Of a stretch of DNA of 64,000 nucleotides, positions 8,707 to 17,129 are shown one piece after another. The notes under the pieces were generated by a model, which ran no database searches, was not told the origin of the DNA, and saw only the letters and a list, made by a program, of their open reading frames with translations. Made by a program: the position numbers and the translations under genes. The number at the start of each line of letters is the position of its first letter. Position 1 is the first letter of the stretch. The DNA is from Clostridium_AM sp963780135 (lineage in GTDB: Bacteria; Bacillota; Clostridia; Clostridiales; Clostridiaceae). The stretch is taken from contig CAWAAR010000003.1 in the NCBI GenBank assembly GCA_963780135.1, forward strand, positions 2,666,001 through 2,730,000, read 5' to 3'.

Positions 8707-9114
8707 AATTTAGCCTCCCATCATATATAATTTTTACCATTTTATTAATAAGTTGCTATAATTAGAGTACTTAATTTAATTATACAACTTGTTGTAACTA
8801 TGTCAACGATTTAATTACATTATTTTACATATATTTTTAAAATCATTATTATATAATTTTAAATATTTTAAAATAATTGTAACGATATGCTTAGTAAATT
8901 TTTAATAAATTAAGATTAATGCGACGCAACTAGATATTAAAGTGTAGTGTCAATTTGGATTTTAAATTTTACTACGTTATAATATAACATGGAATATAAG
9001 CTAAAATAAAAACAGTCCCATAATGTAGACTACATACAATTTAAATTTGAATTAACTAATTGCTTTGTATTATGCAAGAGATAAATATAAAATAAGATAG
9101 CAGGAGATATTATT
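8707..9114. other. Intergenic region between divergent genes
   Basis: About 400 bases hold the promoters of the CBS gene (leftward) and the glycosyltransferase gene (rightward). AT-rich -10-like sequences such as TTATAATATAA near 8981-8991 are present, but no conserved RNA element or repeat was recognised. Confidence 0.4.
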
Positions 9115-10374
9115 ATGGAAAGTACAGATAAAATTACTGACAATACATTATTTTTAGAAAAAAACTATTATAAGTCAATAACAATATTAGGTGTTTTGAT
9201 TAGCATACTGTGGGTTGCTATAGTGAATACTCAGCCCTTTTCAGATTTTGCATATTATGATAAAATTGCAAGACAAATTGCTACGGGAGGGCCGTGGGGA
9301 GATACATATACGTCTGTGGGATATTCCATTGTTTTAGGAGGCATATATAAAATATTTGGAAGCAGTTTAATAGTTGCAAAGGTATTTAATTTAATTTTAA
9401 CATTTTTAAATTATATGTTAATGTACAATATTTTAAAAGATACAAATTTGAAGGAAAATAGAAAAAGATTAATATATACAGTATTTGTTCTTTTTCCTGA
9501 TAATATTTTTTACAATAGTATTTTAGGAACAGAGATATTGTTTACAACTATATTGCTTTTAATAACTTTAATATATCATAAAAATATTAAGCATAAATAT
9601 ATGATTATTGGAATTTTAACAGGTATAAATACCATGATTAAGCCATTTTTTATGATATTTTTCTTTGCTATATTTATCATAGAGATAATTTTAAAAATTA
9701 GATTTGCACAAATAGTAAAACATTCTTTAATAATATTGATTACTAGTACTTTCGTTATATCACCCTGGATATATAGAAACACAAAATTAATAGGACAGTT
9801 TACTTATGTATCTAATAATAGTGGTATTGTTCTATACATAAATAATAATTCTGAAAATCATTATGGCAGTTGGATGTCTGCTAGCGAAGTTAAAGATTCA
9901 ATTGTAAATAAAAAAGAGTATTTGAAGGCAAATATGACAGAAAAAAATAAAATTTTAAGTGAATCAGCCCAAAAATGGATAAAAGAACATCCAATGCAAT
10001 TTGTACAATTAGGGTTTAAAAGACTATACAATACATACTTTATTGGTAGTTCTATAAGCTATAGCTTTAATGGAGCTAATTTAAATAAAAGTATGCAAAA
10101 TGTTTTAGATACTTATTCAAATTTCATAACAATATTAGTAGCTATAGGATCAATTATAGTAATGCTTGTATATAGTAAGAGAGTAGTCTGTAGTATATTT
10201 AATAAAGAAAACCTTAACTCATATAGTGTTTATATGTTAGTTTGTTTTTATATGTTTTCTTGTGTATATTTTATTACAGAAGGACAACCACGCTATGGGT
10301 TTCCAGTCATATTCATAATGATTTACTTCTTTTCATGTTTAACTGAAATGAAAAAAATTAGAAATGTAAAATAA
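9115..10374 (+). CDS. GT39-like polytopic membrane glycosyltransferase
   Basis: This 419-residue protein has about ten hydrophobic segments and the topology of lipid-linked sugar glycosyltransferases (GT39/ArnT/PMT-like). After the first membrane helix comes an acidic loop, QPFSDFAYYDKIARQI (about residues 40-55), which corresponds to the catalytic Asp loop of that superfamily. The final cytoplasmic tail is short and basic. A GCAGGAGAT ribosome binding site precedes the ATG. It is monocistronic with its own terminator. A role in cell-surface polymer or protein glycosylation is inferred; acceptor and donor are unknown. The partial protein at the right edge of the window (63401) has a comparable layout. 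Confidence 0.75.
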   Translation: MESTDKITDNTLFLEKNYYKSITILGVLISILWVAIVNTQPFSDFAYYDKIARQIATGGPWGDTYTSVGYSIVLGGIYKIFGSSLIVAKVFNLILTFLNYMLMYNILKDTNLKENRKRLIYTVFVLFPDNIFYNSILGTEILFTTILLLITLIYHKNIKHKYMIIGILTGINTMIKPFFMIFFFAIFIIEIILKIRFAQIVKHSLIILITSTFVISPWIYRNTKLIGQFTYVSNNSGIVLYINNNSENHYGSWMSASEVKDSIVNKKEYLKANMTEKNKILSESAQKWIKEHPMQFVQLGFKRLYNTYFIGSSISYSFNGANLNKSMQNVLDTYSNFITILVAIGSIIVMLVYSKRVVCSIFNKENLNSYSVYMLVCFYMFSCVYFITEGQPRYGFPVIFIMIYFFSCLTEMKKIRNVK

Positions 10375-10401
10375 ATAAAAATGCTATTTACAATAATAAT
10401 A

Positions 10402-10440
10402 AAAAGCGTTATACTAATAATAGGATAACGCTTTTATTAT
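10402..10440 (+). terminator. Terminator after the GT39-like gene
   Basis: The inverted repeat AAAAGCGTTAT (10402-10412) / ATAACGCTTTT (10425-10435) is followed by TATTAT, just downstream of the stop. Confidence 0.8.
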
Positions 10441-10620
10441 AGTTTTAAAAATAAATAAAGAATAATACTAGCTCTAAAAGGTATTATCATTAAATAATTG
10501 TATTGTTAATATATCTATCATAGTAATGTAATTAGTTTTTTAAAGAATAAATTAACCAAAAAATATTTATAACAATCTTTTTTAGGGAGAATGCACTAAG
10601 GGTATAAACTATAGAAATAA

Positions 10621-12777
10621 TTAAGCATTTACCTCATAAGTATCTTTTACTACTCCCATTTTTCTACGTAACTCAGAATATTTTTGTGCTAGTTCCTTTT
10701 CAGCTAAAGATTGATCAGGGAAAGGTTCTACTTTAATTGCACAATATTTGTATTCTGGAGTTTTTGATATAGGATCTAGATTGTCACAAGTAAGTTCATT
10801 ACAAGCACCAATCCACCATTGATAAGTCATGTAAGTATCACCACTTCTAACTCTATCAGTAACTAATGCCCTTGACATTACAGAACCTCTTCTTGAGCTT
10901 ACCCTTACTAAATTTCCATCCTTAATTTTAAGTTTTTTGGCGTCTTCAGGGTTCATTTGTATTTTACCAGGCTCATCTTCAAGCATTTTAAGAGCACGAC
11001 AATTTCCAGTCATTGTCCTTACGGAATAATGTCCTATTTCTCTAACTGTACATAAACTAAGAGGATATTCACTATCTGGAGATTCTTCAGTAGGCCTCCA
11101 TTCAGAAGCAAATAAAATTCCTTTTTCACTTGGTGTGCTAAATATGTTATTTTCATAAAGCACAGGAGTTCCAGGATGATCTTCTGAAGGACAAGGCCAA
11201 ACTATTCCACCCAATTTTTCCATTCTTTCATAAGATGCACCAGCAAATTTTGGAGAAAGACTTCTCATTTCATCCCATATTTCCTTTGTGTTATTATAAT
11301 GCATTGGATAGCCCATGGCTGTAGATATTAGAGAAATTATCTGCCAATCAGGTTTAACGTCACCAGTTGCTTCAACAGCTTTACGGAATCTTTGGAAACC
11401 TCTATCTGCACAGCTGTATACACCTTCATGCTCACCCCAAGAAGTTGCAGGAAGTACTACATCTGCATGTAAAACTGTTTTATTCATAAATATATCTTGA
11501 ACTATTACAAGTTCTAATTTATCTAAAGCTTCTTTTACTTCATTTGAGTTTGGATCACTTTGAACAGTATCTTCTCCCATTATATAATATGCTTTTAGCT
11601 TATTTTCCTTTAAAACTAGTCTAGGAACTTCAGTTAAGTGGTAACCAATTTTATCGGAAAGCTTTACATTCCAAGCTTTTTCAAACTTTTCACGAGCCAC
11701 CTTATCGGTAACTTTTTGATATCCAGAGAAACAATTAGGAATAGCCCCCATATCACAAGAACCCTGTACGTTATTTTGACCTCTTACAGGACCTATGCCT
11801 ACACTAGGTCTTCCATAGTTACCTGTCATTAAAGCTAAACCAGCTAAACCTTTAACTACGTCTACAGCTTGACCAAATTGACATACGCCCATGCCATAAA
11901 GTATCATTGGATTTTTGGCACTAGAGTACATCCTCATAGCTTGTTTAATACTTTCAGCAGAAACATTTGTTATTTTCTCCACATATTCAGGAGTATATTT
12001 ATTTACAATAGCTTTGTATTCTTCAAAGCCTTCAGTATAATTAGAAACATATTTTTTATTGTATAAGTCTTCATTAAGAAGTACATTAGCTAAACCATTT
12101 ACAAGGGCCATATTTGTTCCGCCCTTTAATTGAAGCCATAAATCTGAAATTCTTACGCTTTCTGTAACTCTAGGGTCTACAACTATAATTTTTGCTCCCT
12201 TTTCTTTTGCTTTTACTACTCTTCTAGCAACTATAGGATGAGATTCAGCAGGATTGTATCCAAAAATAAGTAGTAAATCTGCATTTTCAATTTCAGGAAT
12301 AGTATTTGACATTGCGCCATTACCAAGAACTGTAGCTAGTCCTGCTACAGAAGGTCCATGACAAACTCTAGCACAGTTGTCCACGTTATTAGTACCTATT
12401 ACAGCACGCATAAATTTTTGCATTACATAGTTTGTTTCATTGCCAGGGCCTCTAGAACAGCCTGTACCCATTATGGAATCTGCACCATACTTGTTTTTTA
12501 TTTCTGTTAATTTTTCTGCAGTAAATTTAATGGCTTCATCCCAACTAACTTCTACTAATTCCCCATTTTTTCTAAGCATTGGTTTTTTTATACGGGCAGT
12601 TAAAAGTTGAGGATCATTTAGAAAATCCCATCCATAGTAGCCCTTCAAGCATAATTCACCTTCATTTGTTCTGCCATTTGCAGGCTCTGCTCTTTTAATT
12701 TTGCCGTCTTCAACTACTAAATACAAATTACAGCCTGCACCACAATAAGGACATACAGTTAAAACTTTTTCTTCCAT
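10621..12777 (-). CDS. fdhF: Formate dehydrogenase catalytic subunit (Cys form)
   Basis: This 718-residue molybdenum/tungsten bis-pterin oxidoreductase oxidises formate to CO2 or works in reverse. Near the N-terminus are the 4Fe-4S cysteines Cys9, Cys12, Cys16 and Cys43. The metal ligand site reads ARVCHGPSVAG with Cys139-His140, so this is the cysteine version of the enzyme that has selenocysteine in E. coli FdhF. Molybdopterin-binding segments, such as the NSPVARRVV-like region and the C-terminal beta-barrel with VRVSSRRGSV, follow. Size matches the family. No FdhD, HycB-like ferredoxin or hydrogenase gene is adjacent, so the electron partner must be elsewhere. Interestingly, a true selenoprotein lies 3 kb away. 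Confidence 0.92.
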   Translation of the reverse strand: MEEKVLTVCPYCGAGCNLYLVVEDGKIKRAEPANGRTNEGELCLKGYYGWDFLNDPQLLTARIKKPMLRKNGELVEVSWDEAIKFTAEKLTEIKNKYGADSIMGTGCSRGPGNETNYVMQKFMRAVIGTNNVDNCARVCHGPSVAGLATVLGNGAMSNTIPEIENADLLLIFGYNPAESHPIVARRVVKAKEKGAKIIVVDPRVTESVRISDLWLQLKGGTNMALVNGLANVLLNEDLYNKKYVSNYTEGFEEYKAIVNKYTPEYVEKITNVSAESIKQAMRMYSSAKNPMILYGMGVCQFGQAVDVVKGLAGLALMTGNYGRPSVGIGPVRGQNNVQGSCDMGAIPNCFSGYQKVTDKVAREKFEKAWNVKLSDKIGYHLTEVPRLVLKENKLKAYYIMGEDTVQSDPNSNEVKEALDKLELVIVQDIFMNKTVLHADVVLPATSWGEHEGVYSCADRGFQRFRKAVEATGDVKPDWQIISLISTAMGYPMHYNNTKEIWDEMRSLSPKFAGASYERMEKLGGIVWPCPSEDHPGTPVLYENNIFSTPSEKGILFASEWRPTEESPDSEYPLSLCTVREIGHYSVRTMTGNCRALKMLEDEPGKIQMNPEDAKKLKIKDGNLVRVSSRRGSVMSRALVTDRVRSGDTYMTYQWWIGACNELTCDNLDPISKTPEYKYCAIKVEPFPDQSLAEKELAQKYSELRRKMGVVKDTYEVNA

Positions 12778-13181
12778 ATTTTAATACCCCATCATCTTAA
12801 TATTTTTTAGATAAGCATTAGTAGGTAATTTTAAAAATAGACTTATCTACTTTTACTATACATGTATATGATAGACAATTCAAAAAACATAAAAAATTTC
12901 TATTAGCCAAATTTTTCTTATAAGGATTTGTAATAGAAACTATAATTAAATTTTATTACAAGACTATTTATACCTCCTACAGGCAGTAATATTTTTAGCT
13001 TTCCAATTACCATTTTTATGGACCTCTTTCATATAAGTTTCTGGTTATATATTTAAAAAACCTATTTTATAAAATTTTACCATGGTGTTATTAAGTACAT
13101 AAGTTAATAATTTGAAAACAATAAGGAATAAATATGAAATTCCATTTAATGCCCAAAAACTTAAATGTAAATTGTCTTCAT
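12778..13181. other. Upstream region of fdhF
   Basis: This AT-rich stretch upstream of the leftward fdhF gene probably carries its promoter. On the minus strand, 13032-12964 is a 22-codon open frame ending in an AGGAGG-containing segment, but it has no ribosome binding site of its own. I looked for a molybdenum- or tungsten-cofactor riboswitch here and could not recognise one with confidence. Confidence 0.35.
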
Positions 13182-13293
13182 TTGCAAGGAATAATATTGA
13201 ATGTTAATATTGTAGTATAAATGGAAAAGTTAAGGTAATTAAAATGAATAAAGAAATAGAAATGCGAAGATTAGTTATTAAAACTTTTCATAA
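13182..13293 (+). repeat. Duplicated prdD-like leader and 5' end, copy 1
   Basis: This 112-bp unit aligns without gaps to 14333-14444 (offset 1151). It covers the upstream region, the ribosome binding site AAGGTAATT and the first 16 codons of the PrdD-like gene. From 13244 the frame encodes MNKEIEMRRLVIKTFH and then diverges, stopping at 13318. It lies directly in front of the EamA gene, so the two copies bracket that gene as direct repeats. Confidence 0.9.
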
Positions 13294-13318
13294 TAATATA
13301 TACAAGAAAGGACTTTGA
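13244..13318 (+). pseudogene. 24-codon 5' fragment of a prdD-like gene
   Basis: The frame MNKEIEMRRLVIKTFH matches the start of the intact protein at 14395 and is followed by eight unrelated codons and TGA. The AAAGGA that serves the next gene (start 13325) overlaps the end of this fragment, so it could act as a short coupled leader peptide. It is a remnant of duplication rather than a working enzyme gene. Confidence 0.8.
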
Positions 13319-13324
13319 TTAATT

Positions 13325-14275
13325 GTGAATGACAAAAAGATTTTTACAGAACCAAAATTTGTTGCTGTTATTGCAACAATATGCTGCTTATTATGGGGAA
13401 GTGCTTATCCTGCGATAAAAGTTGGATATGCACTATTTAACATTTCTTCATCTGATGTTTCATCAGAACTTGTATTTGCAGGATATAGATTTACTATGGC
13501 AGGTATAATTTTGCTTATTATTGCACAAAAGTGTGGTAAAAGAGTATTTGATATTTCAAAAAAGAACATTTTAGAGTTATTATTATTAGGTTTTACCCAA
13601 ACTACACTACAATATATATTTTTTTATATTGGAGTTGCCAATACTACTGGTGTTAAAAGTTCTATAATGAATTCTACAGTAACATTTTTTAGTGTCATTT
13701 TAGCTCATTACATATATGTGGATGATAGATTAAATATGCAAAAAATAATTGGATGTACTGTTGGATTTATAGGGGTTATGATAGTAAACTTTAGTAGTAA
13801 TTTATTAAATTTTTCTTTTAGTTTTCTTGGGGAAGGATTTGTAATAATTGCAGCATTTATTTTTTCTGCATCTGCTATTTATGGGAAAAAGCTTACTAAA
13901 AGCATGGATGTAATTATAATAACGGGTTACAGCCTTTTTATGGGAGGATTAGTACTCATACTTATTGGAATTTTGTTTAAAGGCAGAGTTTATCACTTTA
14001 CAGTAGGGTCTTCTTTATTGCTTCTTTATTTGGCTTTACTATCTTCAGCAGCATTTTCATTATGGAATTTACTGCTGAAATACAACAAAGTAGGTCCAGT
14101 ATCTATGTTTAATTTCTTAACTCCAATATTTGGAGCAGTACTTTCAGCAATTTTTTTAGGAGAAACGATTCTTGAATTTAAAAATATTATTGCTCTTGTA
14201 CTAGTATGTTTAGGTATATGGATGGTTAACAGAGAAAAAATTAGTATTTGTAGAAATATAGTAAAACTTCAATAG
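13325..14275 (+). CDS. EamA/DMT-family transporter
   Basis: This 316-residue protein has ten predicted membrane helices in two EamA repeats (about residues 12-150 and 165-305), the fold of drug/metabolite exporters such as RhaT and YdcZ relatives. The N-terminal repeat begins with the typical CLLWGSAYPAIKVG signature. The start is GTG at 13325, with AAAGGA 12 nt upstream inside the duplicated prdD leader, so expression probably follows the copied promoter. The stop codon lies in the loop of a hairpin (14255-14297). Substrate is unknown; proximity to a PrdD-like gene might hint at an amino-acid-related compound, but this is only inference. Confidence 0.85.
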   Translation: MNDKKIFTEPKFVAVIATICCLLWGSAYPAIKVGYALFNISSSDVSSELVFAGYRFTMAGIILLIIAQKCGKRVFDISKKNILELLLLGFTQTTLQYIFFYIGVANTTGVKSSIMNSTVTFFSVILAHYIYVDDRLNMQKIIGCTVGFIGVMIVNFSSNLLNFSFSFLGEGFVIIAAFIFSASAIYGKKLTKSMDVIIITGYSLFMGGLVLILIGILFKGRVYHFTVGSSLLLLYLALLSSAAFSLWNLLLKYNKVGPVSMFNFLTPIFGAVLSAIFLGETILEFKNIIALVLVCLGIWMVNREKISICRNIVKLQ

Positions 14276-14297
14276 TTTATTGAGGTTTTACTATATT
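14255..14297 (+). terminator. Hairpin spanning the EamA stop codon
   Basis: The arms AATATAGTAAAACTTCAATA (14255-14274) and ATTGAGGTTTTACTATATT (14279-14297) pair almost fully around a 4-nt loop. The TAG stop (14273-14275) sits at the loop. No T-run follows, so it may protect the RNA end or attenuate rather than fully terminate. Confidence 0.6.
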
Positions 14298-14332
14298 GTA
14301 ATAATAAATTAGATAAAGATGATAAAATTCCT

Positions 14333-14444
14333 TTGAGAAGGGTAATATTGAATGTTAAAATTATAATATAAATGGGAAAGTTAAGGTGATTAAAATGAAT
14401 AAGGAAATAGAAATACGAAAATTAGTTATTAAAACCTTTCATAT
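14333..14444 (+). repeat. prdD-like leader and 5' end, copy 2 (original)
   Basis: Partner of 13182-13293. The aligned region includes the AAGGTGAT ribosome binding site and first codons of the complete PrdD-like gene. Because the reading frame continues here, this is taken as the parental copy. Confidence 0.9.
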
Positions 14445-15156
14445 AGAAAAGATAATTTTCTCTGAAAAAACGCACATAGAAAATAATATGCTTTTTTTAA
14501 AAGATGGTTTGGAAAAACAAGCTGTGGAAAATGAGGATATTATAAAAAGTGTACATATAAAAATTATAGAACCTGATGATAAAAATGTATGGGTAAATTC
14601 TATAATGGATTTTTACCCTATAGCTACTAAAGTACAGGGGAAATTAGGTGAAGGAATAACTAATTTGATAACAGGTGTAGTTGTTATGCTCACTGGTGCA
14701 AATGAACTAGGAATGCCACAAGGAAAATTTGGTTGGTCTGAAGGTTATTTAAAAGATAATGTTTATTTTAATAGAAGAGGCACTCCTTCAAGCACAGATG
14801 TTATACTCAATATAGATGTAACTTTAGAAGCTGGAAAAGGGATTTCTAGATCAGATATAACTACAGTACATAGAGCGTGTGATAAAATAGTTCAAGAAAT
14901 AAGACAGTTTCTAAAAAACGTAAATTCCAATTTATGTGATGAAGTTCATGAGTTTACGGATAAAGTAAAGATTGGAAAGAAGAAAGTTATTATATTAAAA
15001 CAAGTAGCTGCACAAGGAGCCATGTACAATAATCAATTGCTTTCAAAGGAACCTTGTGGAGTTGAAGGGAGTAAATCTATTATAGATCTAGGAAGTTTAC
15101 CTGTAGTATTAAGTCCCAATGAGTATAGGGATGGAGCCTTAAGATCTATGACTTAA
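14395..15156 (+). CDS. PrdD/PrdA-like proline reductase family protein
   Basis: This 253-residue protein resembles PrdD, the accessory paralogue of the D-proline reductase proprotein PrdA in Stickland-type clostridia. The family core is visible in VNSIMDFYPIATKVQGKLGE (about residues 65-84), followed by ITGVVVMLTGANE and a DVTLEAGKGISRSDI stretch. The C-terminal part has KEPCGVEGSKS, with one Cys. No prdA, prdB or prdC gene is adjacent, so it is an orphan here; related proteins also appear in uncharacterised reductase clusters. I chose ATG 14395 over the in-frame GTG at 14386 because AAGGTGAT is then at correct spacing. Function beyond family membership is uncertain. Confidence 0.65.
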   Translation: MNKEIEIRKLVIKTFHIEKIIFSEKTHIENNMLFLKDGLEKQAVENEDIIKSVHIKIIEPDDKNVWVNSIMDFYPIATKVQGKLGEGITNLITGVVVMLTGANELGMPQGKFGWSEGYLKDNVYFNRRGTPSSTDVILNIDVTLEAGKGISRSDITTVHRACDKIVQEIRQFLKNVNSNLCDEVHEFTDKVKIGKKKVIILKQVAAQGAMYNNQLLSKEPCGVEGSKSIIDLGSLPVVLSPNEYRDGALRSMT

Positions 15157-15270
15157 GGTGCGAGAAAGTCAAGTGGTTCTTAAGATGCACCTTCGGTTCC
15201 TATTAAAGTCTATACTGCTTTTTTATCTATTTAAGAAAAGAGCAGTAACTTTTAAAGTTCATAAAATATA
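15157..15270. other. Spacer after the PrdD-like gene
   Basis: The arms AAGGTGC (15155-15161) and GCACCTT (15187-15193) could pair just after the stop codon but lack a T-run, so termination here is uncertain. The rest is AT-rich spacer before the promoter of the selenoprotein gene. Confidence 0.4.
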
Positions 15271-15299
15271 TTGACATATACATTGTAATATCGTAATAT
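15271..15299 (+). promoter_or_regulatory. Sigma-A-type promoter for the selenoprotein gene
   Basis: TTGACA (15271-15276), a 17-bp spacer and TAATAT (15294-15299) form a near-consensus promoter. It would give a leader of about 165 nt before the start codon at 15470; no known riboswitch was recognised in that leader. Confidence 0.65.
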
Positions 15300-15469
15300 A
15301 TAAATATAAAAATAAACTTGAAATTTGAAAATATGCTGATATATGCAATTATATATGGATACTTGTTAATCCACTGTATTTTGATACTTATAAAAATCAT
15401 AATATAAGCAGAAATTAATTATATAAAGGCAGATTAAAGTAAATAATATGAAAGAAAGGTGATATTACT

Positions 15470-15769
15470 ATGGTTAAGGTTACTAAACAAGCAGCTGAAA
15501 AATTTAATGAAATTAAGGAAAAGGCTAAAAATCCTCAAAATGCAATGTTAAGAGTTGTTTTTGCAGGTTATGGTTGAGGCGGTCCAAAATTGGAGTTAAC
15601 TCTGGATGAGTTAAAAAATAGTGATGATGTAATTGTTAAATCAGAAGGTGTGGATGTTGCTTATAGTTCAGATCTTGAAGCATATATAACTGGCTCAGTT
15701 ATTGATTATTCAAGCAGTTGGTTCAGACGAGGATTTAGTATAAATGGAGGAAATTCTTCTTCGTGTTAA
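15470..15769 (+). CDS. HesB-like selenoprotein with in-frame UGA (Sec36)
   Basis: The 99-residue product reads through an in-frame TGA at 15575-15577. It starts MVKVTKQAAEKFNEI, and the UGA lies in the motif FAGYG-U-GGPKLELTLDEL, the signature of the HesB/IscA-like selenoprotein family known from anaerobic bacteria. The frame continues coherently to INGGNSSSC and TAA. A strong AAAGGTGAT ribosome binding site sits before the ATG. Without Sec insertion it would stop after 35 residues, so the readthrough is what makes the family match. A hairpin follows the UGA. The fold is an A-type Fe-S carrier, but the role of the selenocysteine is unknown; a redox function is inferred. The thiol-redox fusion gene lies directly downstream. 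Confidence 0.88.
15575..15606 (+). promoter_or_regulatory. UGA and candidate bacterial SECIS hairpin
   Basis: Bacterial SECIS elements lie just 3' of the UGA inside the coding region. Here TCCA (15583-15586) can pair with TGGA (15603-15606), and an inner self-complementary GAGTTAACTC (15593-15602) forms the apex. Position and size fit; the exact fold was judged by eye. Confidence 0.55.
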
Positions 15770-15842
15770 AATTAAATAAATATGTAAAAAAGTTTTTGTA
15801 TTGTATTTATCAGTATAATTGACTTAATTATATAGTAAGTTT

Positions 15843-15887
15843 AAAATATAAGAGTAACTTTAAAAAAGAAAGTTACTCTTATATTTT
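15843..15887. terminator. Bidirectional-type terminator hairpin
   Basis: A stem of about 18 bp (AAAATATAAGAGTAACTT / AAGTTACTCTTATATTTT) with an 8-9-nt A-rich loop lies between the selenoprotein gene and the CcdA-thioredoxin gene, ending 24 nt before the latter's start. Confidence 0.75.
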
Positions 15888-15910
15888 AAGTAAAAATGGG
15901 GGTCGTTAAA

Positions 15911-17113
15911 ATGGAACATATAAATTTATTTTTGGTGTTTACAGAAGGTGTATTATCACTATTTTCACCATGCATACTTCCTGTACTTCCAGTATATTTA
16001 ACTATGCTATCAAATAGCAATGTGCAAGGTTCAAAGGATGGACAAGTTAAATTTATAAATAACCAACTATTAAAAAACACAATTCTATTTGTACTAGGAA
16101 TATCTACAACATTTTTTATACTAGGTTCTTCAGTAAGTGTATTGAATTATTTTTTTACATCTAATAAGAAAATAATTATTTTAATAGGCGGAATTTTAAT
16201 TATCATTATGGGTATTTTTTACATGGGATATATAAACATACCATTTTTACAACAAGAGAAAAAAATACATATTAAGATAAATGAAATGAAACCTGTAACT
16301 GCTTATATATTGGGATTTACATTTAGCTTTGGCTGGACTCCATGCGTTGGACCTATGCTTTCTTCCGTATTAATCATGGCATCAACTTCAAATAGTGTTC
16401 TAATTGGAAATATTTTAATTCTAATATATACTGTTGGATTTATATTGCCATTTGTAATAATTGCAATTTTTTATAACAAGTTATTTAAATTCATGGACAG
16501 AGTAAAGCTTCATATGAAGATAATACAAAAAATTGGTGGAGTTATTCTTATAGCATCAGGTTTAATAATGATTCTAGGAGTAACAGGTAAAACCTTTGAT
16601 TTATCACCAAACAAAGTGGAACAAGTTCAAAATAAAGACAATAAAAATGCAGAGAATATCAAAGATAATCCTACAAAAGAGGATAAGATTAAAGCGCCAG
16701 ATTTCAATTTAATTGACCAATATGGAAATTCACATAAGCTAAGTGATTATAAGGGAAAAGTAGTATTTTTAAACTTTTGGGCTACATGGTGTCCACCATG
16801 TAAAGATGAATTGCCTCATATAGAGGAAATTTATAAAGAATATAAAAGTAATGGTAAGGATGTTGTAATTTTAGGAGTAACTGCACCTAATTTGGGAAAA
16901 GAGGGTACTAGGGAACACATAGTGGATTTTCTTAATAATCAAGGGTATACTTTTCCTGTGATGTTTGATAACACTGGAGAAATTATGGAGAAATATGAGA
17001 TAGAGGCTTTTCCAACAACCTTCATAATTGATAAAGAAGGGAATGTAAATAAATATATTCCAGGAGCTATGGATAAGACTACAATGGAATCATTAATAAA
17101 TAATGTTAAATAA
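15911..17113 (+). CDS. CcdA-like membrane protein fused to TlpA/ResA thioredoxin
   Basis: This 400-residue protein joins two parts of a disulfide-reducing relay. Residues 1-220 form a CcdA/DsbD-type membrane domain of six helices with the paired cysteines in SPCILPVLP and WTPCVGP, which carry electrons across the membrane. After a Lys/Asn-rich linker (about 225-250) comes an extracytoplasmic thioredoxin domain with the active site WATWCPPCKDE and the cis-proline region AFPTTF. I start at ATG 15911 because GGGGGTCG lies just upstream; an in-frame ATG at 15896 has no site. Fusion of both modules means one polypeptide can move electrons from cytosolic thioredoxin to exported thiols. Partners are unknown. 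Confidence 0.9.
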   Translation: MEHINLFLVFTEGVLSLFSPCILPVLPVYLTMLSNSNVQGSKDGQVKFINNQLLKNTILFVLGISTTFFILGSSVSVLNYFFTSNKKIIILIGGILIIIMGIFYMGYINIPFLQQEKKIHIKINEMKPVTAYILGFTFSFGWTPCVGPMLSSVLIMASTSNSVLIGNILILIYTVGFILPFVIIAIFYNKLFKFMDRVKLHMKIIQKIGGVILIASGLIMILGVTGKTFDLSPNKVEQVQNKDNKNAENIKDNPTKEDKIKAPDFNLIDQYGNSHKLSDYKGKVVFLNFWATWCPPCKDELPHIEEIYKEYKSNGKDVVILGVTAPNLGKEGTREHIVDFLNNQGYTFPVMFDNTGEIMEKYEIEAFPTTFIIDKEGNVNKYIPGAMDKTTMESLINNVK

Positions 17114-17129
17114 CTTAGGAGATGATATT

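Noticed and set aside
12964..13032. 22-codon minus-strand frame and possible molybdenum/tungsten-cofactor riboswitch upstream of fdhF
   Set aside because: No ribosome binding site for the frame, and the conserved riboswitch pairing could not be established by eye.
15575..15577. Reading the TGA as a stop (two short genes)
   Set aside because: The frame continues coherently for 63 codons and the surrounding GYG-U-GG motif is that of HesB-like selenoproteins.
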